A DNA stretch of 64,000 bases from Tuctoria greenei (taxonomy: Eukaryota; Streptophyta; Magnoliopsida; Poales; Poaceae): positions 143,971,167 to 144,035,166 of the forward strand of contig JAYESD010000002.1 of the NCBI GenBank assembly GCA_036927565.1, given 5' to 3'. The notes under the pieces are model-generated. The model ran no database searches and was not told the origin of the DNA. It worked only from the letters and a program-made list of their open reading frames with translations. Below, piece by piece: positions 32,571 to 42,977 of this stretch (position 1 is the stretch's first letter; every line of letters starts with the position of its first letter). The position numbers were made by a program, and so were the translations under genes.

Positions 32571-32768
32571 CTGGAGGTTTTTCTCCAAAAGAGGGTGCCG
32601 AGCTCGTCCATTGGGTTTCTTGCTGATCTCCCAGACCTCCCATCTGTGGCTGATGGGTCCGGGTCTCTTGAACACGGGAACCCTAGGACCCCACCTCTGC
32701 TGGGGGACGAGGGTACCTAGGCGGCTTTAACTTGTGCGCAAGGGTACTTGGTATGTCCGGTACTGACA

Positions 32769-33186
32769 TACGCCATGGTGACAAGGCCACTGGGATCGCC
32801 AGCTTTGTGGTGCTAGTCTCACCCCCGTCACTCAGTTCAGTAGGCTGAGCGACAGGTGACGGTAATCTCCTGACAAAAACCCCATCGAGTGCCTGAGCCC
32901 TGGTTGAAGCTTTCATCGAGAGATCGTCAGCTTCGGTGTTGTTGAGACGCTGGACATAGCAGAGGTCTAGGACCTGGAAATCTTTTTGCAACTTCTGGAC
33001 TTCAAGCAAATATGCAACAAGCTGAGGGTTATTGTAACTACATTCACCTTTTACTTGTTTGATGATGAGCTTCGAATCTCCCTTCACCAGTAGCCGCTGG
33101 ACGCCAAATGATAGCACCGTCTTGAGTCCGAAGATGAGAGCTTCATATTCTGCCAAGTTATTTGTCGCCTTGAAGTCGAGGTGCAC
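32769..33186 (-). pseudogene. Gyp-D: RNase H fragment of a third gypsy element
   Basis: The minus-strand frame starts HLDFKATNNLAEYEALIFGL, with KGDSKLIIKQVKGEC and YNNPQLVAYL, and ends at VALSPWR. It is homologous to the Tat-B RNase H at 61004-61243 and downstream. It is cut at its N-terminal side exactly at the end of the Tat-B LTR and at its C-terminal side exactly at the start of the Tat-A LTR. The simplest reading is a host element into which both Tat elements inserted. The frame is open in this short stretch. Confidence 0.8.
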
Positions 33187-33421
33187 TATCAAAGTGCATG
33201 ATCGACACTTCCCCTGGTACTATGAAAATGTAGTCCGCGGAGGTTATATTCAGTTTGGGCGCTTCGAGATTAAGAACGAAATGGAGACAAGGGGATTTTT
33301 ACGTGGTTCAGACTGCCTGAGCGTAACACCCTACTCCACGGGATGAATGTGTTGATGTTTGAATATGTGGTGGATTGTGTGCGTATGAGCTTAGTTTTCT
33401 CAGTACCATGCGGTGCAGCCC

Positions 33422-33428
33422 TTTTATA
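33422..33428 (-). promoter_or_regulatory. TATA box of Tat-B LTR
   Basis: The minus strand reads TATAAAA in CTATAAAAGGGCTG. Confidence 0.65.
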
Positions 33429-33571
33429 GTCCAAGGACTAGCCGTTACATTGTCAGCCTGGCCCGACATGCGGCCCTGGCGGTAGTTAAGTGCCTAATAC
33501 ATGATCTATGAATATTAAGCGTAATTAACAGTGTGATAACATGCCTTGTAATAGGGAAGCGTTACCGGTGT

Positions 33572-33576
33572 TAAAG
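33572..33576. repeat. Target-site duplication of Gag-array, left copy
   Basis: TAAAG, identical to 45418-45422. Confidence 0.88.
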
Positions 33577-34485
33577 TGATGAGGACATCACTTCTATAGA
33601 TACAAACAACACTCCATTGAACATACAAGATGCAATCAATAGAGTTCATACACAACAATTAATTTCAGAGGTGAACTCGTTCTTATATATTTCCTTATAT
33701 GTTTTTGAACATAAATTGCTACTTAATGATTTATTTGTAATTAGGATCCATGGAGAGGTTCAAGGAGTACTTGGAGGGAGTATTAGGGACGTGGAAGACC
33801 AGAGAATTCGTTCAAAGAAGATGGAAACCGAACCAAACTCCAAATCGTATCCAACTCGGAGTCTAGGAGCAGTACGCACTAAAACGGACGCCCAGGACGC
33901 ATACTAACTCCGTTTTGGACGTTCTACATATGCACGGAAAGGGGAGAGGATAGCCTTTCCAATGGCACTGGTCCCATATCAAAATTCCTTCGGAGTCGTC
34001 AGGAATCGTCGAAACAAAATCAAGTACAGAATCTGTCAGGGTGCTGCGCCACCATATTGGGCCGTTGGGCCTTGTATCAAGTCTAAGTCCATTATTTTTG
34101 TATGTTAGGGTTAGGTCACGACCCCAACACCCCCTTGGACGTCCTCCCACCTATATATACTCCTTAGTAGCCGCCATGAACAATTGGGTTTTGCATAGAT
34201 TAATAATATCGCTGTTCTACAGTTTGTGAAACCCCAACTTCGCGATTTCAGATCGTGTCTTCTACGTTCTTGCTTGTGTTCTCGGTTGCACTTGCAGGGA
34301 TTAGCCTTCTTGGCGAGGTCAATCGTGTGAAGCACAGTTGATAACCAATGGAGCGGTGGTGTAGTGATTGCAGGGGCTGTTCGTGTTCTACTCGAGAGCC
34401 TCGGATCATCAACGTCGAGATCTCCATCAATCGACTTACCCATTACCTATCGGAAGATCGAGACTCATCATCAATTCTCTCATCA
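33577..34485 (+). repeat. Gag-array LTR 1
   Basis: 909 bp, TGATGAG to CTCATCA. TATATATA at 34152-34159 is a likely TATA box. A primer site TGGTATCAGA follows at 34488. Confidence 0.9.
34152..34159 (+). promoter_or_regulatory. TATA box of Gag-array LTR 1
   Basis: TATATATA followed by CTCC; repeated in the other LTRs at 37798, 41442 and 45085. Confidence 0.6.
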
Positions 34486-35690
34486 ATTGGTATCAGATTT
34501 CCAGGTTGCCCGTTAGGTAATTCATCTATCCATTACATTAGTTTTGTTTTTCATACCTATAGTCCACAAAAAAGCCACAAAAAAACTTGCAGTTTAGTAG
34601 ATCTGTTCATTACTTTGTCCAAACTACATTGATCCTTTGCAACTTTGTTATTCAGTTTGGTTTTGTTGAGTTTGTGTCCGTGGTTGAGTCATATTGCTGG
34701 TTTAGAAGTGTTTTTGGTCTTAGTTTGAGTCTTGCATTGTGTGATTCATCCTTTTGAATCACGTCATCACGTCCAGATTAGATTCATCTCTGTTCAGTTC
34801 AGTATTTTCATAATATCTAGCTCATACAAACTCGGATTTTCGTGTTCTTATACTTTCTGGAAAGCTTAAGAAGTTCTCTATAACTTTCTTATTCATCATT
34901 TGCCCAGAAAATATAGTTATAGATGTCGAAATTGCATTAGATCCGAATCTGTTATTGACCTAAAAATTCTGAACAGTCTGTATTTCAGGGGCAGTATCTC
35001 CTATTGTTCTTTTCTAAAATAGGTCTTCCATATATTGAAATTAAAGAGGAGAGATATATCTACAATCTTGCTGTTCTAAGTTTTCCAATTTAGAGCCTAT
35101 AAGTGTGCCTATTTGTCCTTGGAAGATTGAGCAGAAAATCTGCGACAGACACACGAGATATCTTGGATTGATTTTCATTGTGTTCTTCCCTTGCAGCACA
35201 TTCTAAAAAAATAGAAAAAAAAAAAGAAAAAGGCAAGTGCAAAACAAGAAACAAAAGCCACACAAAAAAAGAAAAAAAAATAATAAAAAAAACATAAGTG
35301 CTTGCATTCTTTGTGTCATCTAGTTTTGTCTCATGTCTTGCTAGCTTGAACTACTAGGAACACATTTAGGCCAGCAACTTTGACAAATACTTTGGACACT
35401 TATTCAATTTTACTATCTGATTTCATTGTTGCTAATCCTTGCTACATAGAAAGTGCCATCCAAGCTACACCTTACTCTTGAGCAGAATCGATACACCTTT
35501 GCAATCATCCCACGCTTCATTGGTTTTTTTCATACTGTCCACTGTTTGCCACCTGCAGTGTCGGTAAGAACACTTGTAAGAGCGTGGTAATACGCTTGAG
35601 AGTGTGTGATTCCACTTCCACTTTGCCATTATCCTTTGTAGTTGATAGGGATAACATATTTTTTGTGTTGTCTTCTGTTTGCTACTAACA
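34486..35690 (+). other. Gag-array internal leader, copy 1
   Basis: About 1.2 kb without a credible gene between LTR and gag-like ORF. It includes the primer site at 34488-34497 and an A-rich block at about 35205-35292. The equivalents are 38132-39334 and 41776-42977. Confidence 0.75.
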
Positions 35691-37553
35691 ATGTCAGTTA
35701 AAAGCAAGAATCATGCATTATATGCTGAGATGATGGACATGATGAAGACGACGATGGAGTTGCTCAGTAAAAATCAAACATCAACCAAGGATTCACATGA
35801 CATTCAGACCACCTTTACAATACCTTCCACAAGAAGTAATTACATTCTCCCATATCTTCCTTCTTATGATGGTTTTGGTTACGATGAATATATTGCTTGG
35901 GAAATAGAGTTGGATAAAATTTTTGGACAATGTCATATGTGTGAGAAAAGAAAGATTAGAAATGTTGCAAGTGCATTAGTAGGTTGTGCATTGACTTGGT
36001 GGAACAACTTAAGTGATTTAGAAAGACCTCGAACATAGAAAGATATGAAAATTCTTATGCGAGAAACTTTTGCTAATGTATCTAATTGTAAAGATGAAAT
36101 ACATGAACTTGAGAAGAATTTTCTTGTTGTACCTCCTCCTTTGCCTAACCTTTTGCAGGAACATGAACAAATAAATGAAGATGCAAATGAGAGTGAAGTG
36201 TTGAACAATTCTTCTGAATTTTTTGATGAATCAACTCATAATGCATTTGAATTTCTTGCTGAAAATGAGAGTAGTGTTAATGGACAATGCTCTACAGTTA
36301 ACCACGGTATGACATTTTCAGATGTGCTGAATTTTGCTACCAATCATACTATCGATGAGCAGCAACAAGATGAACCTTTTCATAATACAACTTTACCATT
36401 AGTTGATTTTCCCACTGATTCTTATAACAAAAATGAGTTGTGTGCTGATAATTATATTATACCTATGCTAGAACAACCAAATGAATTTGATACTTTATCA
36501 CTCACTTGTGCTGAAATTAAGCATTTGATCCCAACTACATGTGAAAGGGATGAGCTGAAATTGTTATCTTCTCTAAATACTTTGGGCTATATTGAATTTG
36601 ACACTCTTTGTGATATAGATATCGTAGAGAAGATAATATTTTCTCAATCTGAATTGCCTTTGTTAAGTAGAAATATTTTTCATGCTATAGGCAAATATGA
36701 ACATAGTGGTATGTTTATGGTGCATAAAGTTTACATATGTTCAAATGAGGAAGCTCCTTTTGTGCTGCAACAACATGGTCAAGTAAATGAATGTACTAAC
36801 GCTAATAATGTCTTGTCAAGTTTTTCTAGTATGTTTTCCTTGCAGCAGGGACAACAAAAGCATTATTCACTGTGGTTGTGCATTATGGATAGCACTTACT
36901 CTACCTCCAATGCAAGCCTCTTTGCTGGACATACGAGCAAGCCGTGGACGGCTTGTCATAAAGAAGGGGAGAATGATGAGATCATGCACATTATTATTGC
37001 ACCTACAAACATGACACAATATTTATTTGTTTGGGATCCTGGCTCAAGTGAATGTGCACTCTTATTTGATGGACAAGATCAAGATGGCGCACTATGTCGT
37101 CCACCACCTTGGCCTCCTCCATTCATGCATACAAGAAGATTTGATGGCGTTGCACATTTGGACCAACACATGAGAGGAGACGAACTTGAGTCGAGGACGA
37201 CTCCAATTCAAGGAGGGGAGGATGATGAGGACATCACTTCTATGGATACAAACAACACTCCATTGAACATACAAGATGCAATCAATAGAGTTCATACACA
37301 ACAATTAATTTCAGAGGTGAACTCGTTCTTATATATTTTCTTATATGTTTTTGAACATAAATTGCTACTTAATGATTTATTTGTAATTAGGATCCATGGA
37401 GAGGTTCAAGGAGTACTTGGAGGGAGTATTTGGGACGTGGAAGACCAGAGAATTCGTTCAAAGAAGATGGAAACCGAACCAAACTCCAAATCGTATCCAA
37501 CTCGGAATCTAGGAGCAGTACGCACTAAAACGGACGCCCAGGACGCATACTAA
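35691..37553 (+). pseudogene. Gag-like ORF, copy 1, one nonsense mutation
   Basis: Starts MSVKSKNHALYAEMM at 35691, as in the intact copy 3. A TAG at 36036-36038 replaces the Trp of PRTWKDM, right in the gag core; the rest of the frame is open. It crosses the polypurine tract (37210-37222) and ends at a TAA inside LTR 2. See copy 3 for domains. Confidence 0.88.
37210..37222 (+). promoter_or_regulatory. Gag-array polypurine tract, copy 1
   Basis: AAGGAGGGGAGGA immediately before the LTR start. The same tract is at 40854-40866 and 44497-44509. Confidence 0.85.
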
Positions 37554-38131
37554 CTCCGTTTTGGACGTTCTACATATGCACGGAAAGGGGAGAGGATAGC
37601 CTTTCCAATGGAACTGGTCCCATATCAAAATTCCTTCGGAGTCGTCAGGAATCGTCGAAACAAAATCAAGTACAGAATCTGTCAGGGTGCTGCGCCACCA
37701 TATTGGGCCATTGGGCCTTGTATCAAGTCTAAGTCCATTATTTTTGTATGTTAGGGTTAGGTCACGACCCCAACACCCCCTTGGACGTCCTCCCACCTAT
37801 ATATACTCCTTAGTAGCCGCCATGAACAATTGGGTTTTGCATAGATTAATAATATCGCTGTTCTACAGTTTGTGAAACCCCAACTTCGCGATTTCAGATC
37901 GTGTCTTCTACGTTCTTGCTTGTGTTCTCGGTTGCACTTGCAGGGATTAGCCTTCTTGGCGAGGTCAATCGTGTGAAGCACGGTTGATAACCAATGGAGC
38001 GGTGGTGTAGTGATTGCAGGGGCTGTTCGTGTTCTACTCGAGAGCCTCGGATCATCAACGTCGAGATCTCCATCAATCGACTTACCCATTACCTATCGGA
38101 AGATCGGGACTCATCATCAATTCTCTCATCA
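37223..38131 (+). repeat. Gag-array LTR 2
   Basis: 909 bp. It acts as 3' LTR of unit 1 and 5' LTR of unit 2, with no target duplication or gap on either side. Confidence 0.92.
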
Positions 38132-39334
38132 ATTGGTATCAGATTTCCAGGTTGCCCGCTAGGTAATTCATCTATCCATTACATTAGTTTTGTTTTTCAT
38201 ACCTATAGTCCACAAAAAAGCCACAAAAAAAACTTGCAGTTTAGTAGATCTGTTCATTACTTTGTCCAAACCACATTGAGCCTTTGCAACTTTGTTATTC
38301 AGTTTGGTTTTGTTGAGTTTGTGTCCGTGGTTGAGTCATATTGCTGGTTTAGAAGTGTTTTTGGTCTTAGTTTGAGTCTTGCATTGTGTGATTCATCCTT
38401 TTGAATCACGTCATCACGTCCAGATTAGATTCATCTCTGTTCAGTTCAGTATTTTCATAATATCTAGCCCATACGAACTCGGATTTTCTTGTTCTTATAC
38501 CTTCTGGAAAGATTAAGAAGTTCTCTATAACTTTCTTATTCATCATTTGCCCAGAAAATATAGTTATAGATGTCGAAATTGCATCAGATTCGAATCTGTT
38601 ATTGACCTAAAAATTCTGAACAGTCTGTATTTCAGGGGCAGTATCTCCTATTGTTCTTTTCTAAAATAGGTCTTCCATATATTGAAATTAAAGAGGAGAG
38701 ATATATCTACAATCTTGCTGTTCTAAGTTTTCCAATTTAGAGCCTATAAGTGTGCCTATTTGTCCTTGGAAGATTGAGCAGAAAATCTGCGACAGACACA
38801 CGAGATATCTTGGATTGACTTTCATTGTGTTCTTCCATTGCAGCACATTCTAAAAAAATAGAAAAAAAAAGAAAAAGGCAAGTGCAAAACAAGAAACAAA
38901 AGCCGCACAAAAAAAGAAAAAAATAATAAAAAAAAACATAAGTGCTTGCATTCTTTGTGTCATCTAGTTTTGTCTCATGTCTTGCTAGCTTGAACTACTA
39001 GGAACACATTTAGGCCAGCAACTTTGACAAATACTTTGGACACTTATTCAATTTTACTATCTGATTTCATTGTTGCTAATCCTTGCTACATAGAAAGTGC
39101 CATCCAAGCTACACCTTACTCTTGAGCAGAATCGATACACCTTTGCAATCATCCCATGCTTCATTGGTTTTTTTTCATACTGTCCACTGTTTGCCACTTG
39201 CAGTGTCGGTAAGAACACTTGTAAGAGCGTGGTAATACGATTGAGGGTGTGTGATTCCACTTCCACTTTGCCATTATCCTTTGTAGTTGATAGGGATAAC
39301 ATATTTTTGTGTTGTCTTCTGTTTGCTACTAACA
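38132..39334 (+). other. Gag-array internal leader, copy 2
   Basis: Near-copy of 34486-35690, including the primer site and A-rich block. No gene supported. Confidence 0.75.
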
Positions 39335-41197
39335 ATGTCAGTTAAAAGCAAGAATCATGCATTATATGCTGAGATGATGGACATGATGAAGACGACGATG
39401 GAGTTGCTCAGTAAAAATCAAACATCAACCAAGGATTCACATGACATTCAGACCACCTTTACAATACCTTCCACAAGAAGTAATTACATTCTCCCATATC
39501 TTCCTTCTTATGATGGTTTTGGTTACGATGAATATATTGCTTGGGAAATAGAGTTGGATAAAATTTTTGGACAATGTCATATGTGTGAGAAAAGAAAGAT
39601 TAGAAATGTTGCAAGTGCATTAGTAGGTTGTGCATTGACTTGGTGGAACAACTTAAGTGATTTAGAAAGACCTCGAACATGGAAAGATATGAAAATTCTT
39701 ATGCGAGAAACTTTTGCTAATGTATCTAATTGTAAAGATGAAATACATGAACTTCAGAAGAATTTTCTTGTTGTACCTCCTCCTTTGCCTAACCTTTTGC
39801 AGGAACATGAACAAATAAATGAAGATGCCAATGAGAGTGAAGTGTTGAACAATTCTTCTGAATTTTTTGATGAATCAACTCATAATGCATTTGAATTTCT
39901 TGCTGAAAATGAGAGTAGTGTTAATGGACAATGCTCTACAGTTAACCACGGTATGACATTTTCAGATGTGCTGAATTTTGCTACCAATCATACTATCGAT
40001 GAGCAGCAACAAGATGAACCTTTTCATAATACAACTTTACCATTAGTTGATTTTCCCACTGATTCTTATAACAAAAATGAGTTGTGTGCTGATAATTATA
40101 TTATACCTATGCTAGAACAACCAAATGAATTTGATATTTTATCACTCACTTGTGCTGAAATTAAGCATTTGATCCCAACTACATGTGAAAGGGATGAGCT
40201 GAAATTGTTATCTTCTCTAAATACTTTGGGCTATATTGAATTTGACACTCTTTGTGATCTAGATATCGTAGAGAAGATAATATTTTCTCAATCTGAATTG
40301 CCTTTGTTAAGTAGAAATATTTTTCATGCTATAGGCAAATATGAACATAGTGGTATGTTTATGGTGCATAAAGTTTACATATGTTCAAATGAGGAAGCTC
40401 CTTTTGTGCTGCAACAACATGGTCAAGTAAATGAATGTACTAACGCTAATAATGTCTTGTCATGTTTTTCTAGTATGTTTTCCTTGCAAGAGGGACAACA
40501 AAAGCATTATTCACTGTGGTTGTGCATTATGGACAGCACTTACTCTACCTCCAATGCAAGCCTCTTTGCTGGACATACGAGCAAGCCGTGGACGGCTTGT
40601 CATAAAGAAGGGGAGAATGATGAGATCATGCACATTATTATTGCACCTACAAACATGACACAATAATTATTTGTTTGGGATCCTGGCTCAAGTGAATGTG
40701 CACTCTTATTTTATGGACAAGATCAAGATGGCGCACTATGTCGTCCACCACCTTGGCCTCCTCCATTCATGCATACAAGAAGATTTGATGGCGTTGCACA
40801 TTTGGACCAACACATGAGAGGAGACGAACTTGAGTCGAGGACGACTCCAATTCAAGGAGGGGAGGATGATGAGGACATCACTTCTATGGATACAAACAAC
40901 ACTCCATTGAACATACAAGATGCAATCAATAGAGTTCATACACAACAATTAATTTCAGAGGTGAACTCGTTCTTATATATTTTCTTATATGTTTTTGAAC
41001 ATAAATTGCTACTTAATGATTTATTTGTAATTAGGATCCATGGAGAGGTTCAAGGAGTACTTGGAGGGAGTATTTGGGACGTGGAAGACCAGAGAATTCG
41101 TTCAAAGAAGATGGAAACCGAACCAAACTCCAAATCGTATCCAACTCGGAATCTAGGAGCAGTACGCACTAAAACGGACGCCCAGGACGCATACTAA
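39335..41197 (+). pseudogene. Gag-like ORF, copy 2, one nonsense mutation
   Basis: Open from 39335 to a TAA at 40664-40666 that arose where the other copies read TAT (Tyr). The remaining frame runs to a TAA in LTR 3 at 41195-41197. The gag core is intact here, unlike copy 1. Confidence 0.88.
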
Positions 41198-41775
41198 CTC
41201 CGTTTTGGACGTTCTACATATGCACGGAAAGGGGAGAGGATAGCCTTTCCAATGGAACTGGTCCCATATCAAAATTCCTTCGGAGTCGTCAGGAATCGTC
41301 GAAACAAAATCAAGTACAGAATCTGTCAGGGTGCTGCGCCACCATATTGGGCCGTTGGGCCTTGTATCAAGTCTAAGTCCATTATTTTTGTATGTTAGGG
41401 TTAGGTCACGACCCCAACACCCCCTTGGACGTCCTCCCACCTATATATACTCCTTAGTAGCCGCCATGAACAATTGGGTTTTGCATAGATTAATAATATC
41501 GCTGTTCTACAGTTTGTGAAACCCCAACTTCGCGATTTCAGATCGTGTCTTCTACGTTCTTGCTTGTGTTCTCGGTTGCACTTGCAGGGATTAGCCTTCT
41601 TGGCGAGGTCAATCGTGTGAAGCACGGTTGATAACCAATGGAGCGGTGGTGTAGTGATTGCAGGGGCTGTTCGTGTTCTACTCGAGAGCCTCGGATCATC
41701 AACGTCGAGATCTCCATCAATCGACTTACCCATTACCTATCGGAAGATCAGGACTCATCATCAATTCTCTCATCA
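40867..41775 (+). repeat. Gag-array LTR 3
   Basis: 909 bp; shared between units 2 and 3. Confidence 0.92.
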
Positions 41776-42977
41776 ATTGGTATCAGATTTCCAGGTTGCC
41801 CGTTAGGTAATTCATCTATCCATTACAATAGTTTTGTTTTTCATACCTATAGTCCACAAAAAAGCCACAAAAAAACTTGCAGTTTAGTAGATCTGTTCAT
41901 TACTTTGTCCAAACCACATTGAGCCTTTGCAACTTTGTTATTCAGTTTGGTTTTGTTGAGTTTGTGTCCGTGGTTGAGTCATATTGCTGGTTTAGTAGTG
42001 TTTTTGGTCTTAGTTTGAGTCTTGCATTGTGTGATTCATCCTTTTGAATCACGTCATCACGTCCAGATTAGATTCATCTCTGTTCAGTTCAGTATTTTCA
42101 TAATATCTAGCTCATACGAACCCGGATTTTCTTGTTCTTATACTTTCTGGAAAGATTAAGAAGTTCTCTATAACTTTCTTATTCATCATTTGCCCAGAAA
42201 ATATAGTTATAGATGTCGAAATTGCATTAGATCCGAATCTGTTATTGACCTAAAAATTCTGAACAGTCTGTATTTCAGGGGCAGTATCTCCTATTGTTCT
42301 TTTCTAAAATAGGTCTTCCATATATTGAAATTAAAGAGGAGAGATATATCTACAATCTTGCTGTTCTAAGTTTTCCAATTTAGAGCCTATAAGTGTGCCT
42401 ATTTGTCCTTGGAAGATTGAGCAGAAAATCTGCGACAGACACACGAGATATCTTGGATTGATTTTCATTGTGTTCTTCCCTTGCAGCACATTCTAAAAAA
42501 ATAGAAAAAAAAAAAGAAAAAGGCAAGTGCAAAACAAGAAACAAAAGCCGCACAAAAAAAGAAAAAAATAATAAAAAAAACATAAGTTCTTGCATTCTTT
42601 GTGTCATCTAGTTTTGTCTCATGTCTTGCTAGCTTGAACTACTAGGAACACATTTAGGCCAGCAACTTTGACAAATACTTTGGACACTTATTCAATTTTA
42701 CTATCTGATTTCATTGTTGCTAATCCTTGCTACATAGAAAGTGCCATCCAAGCTACACCTTACTCTTGAGCAGAATCGATACACCTTTGCAATCATCCCA
42801 TGCTTCATTGGTTTTTTTCATACTGTCCACTGTTTGCCACCTGCAGTGTCGGTAAGAACACTTGTAAGAGCGTGGTAATACGCTTGAGGGTGTGTGATTC
42901 CACTTCCACTTTGCCATTATCCTTTGTAGTTGATAGGGATAACATATTTTTGTGTTGTCTTCTGTTTGCTACTAACA
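41776..42977 (+). other. Gag-array internal leader, copy 3
   Basis: Near-copy of the other two leaders; no gene supported. Confidence 0.75.

Larger units (their letters stand above)
12217..32768 (-). mobile_element. Tat-A: gypsy element of Tat type, minus sense, gutted and interrupted
   Basis: Read on the minus strand the order is 5' LTR (31611-32768), primer site, broken gag, a protease remnant, a spacer, then a plus-strand (antisense) ORF end and its 70-bp repeats. RT, RNase H and integrase are absent between protease (ending near 28975) and the antisense part, so pol was lost. The left part of the antisense ORF and the 3' LTR lie beyond Sire-old, outside the window. Sire-young is inserted in the 70-bp repeats: the repeat text resumes after it. 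Antisense ORFs between pol and 3' LTR are known from grass Tat elements. Confidence 0.78.
31611..32768 (-). repeat. Tat-A 5' LTR
   Basis: 1158 bp. In sense orientation it starts TGTCAGTACCGG at 32768 and ends CACTTTGACA at 31611, with TGTCA/TGACA inverted ends. The start is placed where the Gyp-D RNase H frame stops matching its relatives (after VALSPWR). It is related to the Tat-B LTR: both have ACGTGG tandem repeats, the TTTTTACGTGGTTC segment and a TATA box. Confidence 0.75.
33187..33576 (-). repeat. Tat-B 3' LTR, 3' part
   Basis: Begins (plus strand) TATCAAAGTG where Tat-A has TGTCAAAGTG, so the terminal CA has decayed to TA. It contains the TATA box at 33422-33428. The sequence runs up to TAAAG, where Gag-array is inserted, and continues at 45423. 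Confidence 0.78.

Noticed and set aside
33863..34443. ORFs MGGRPRGCWGRD... and MGKSIDGDLD... on the minus strand, repeated in each array LTR
   Set aside because: They repeat because the LTR repeats, they run antisense to the LTR promoter and no motif is recognisable.
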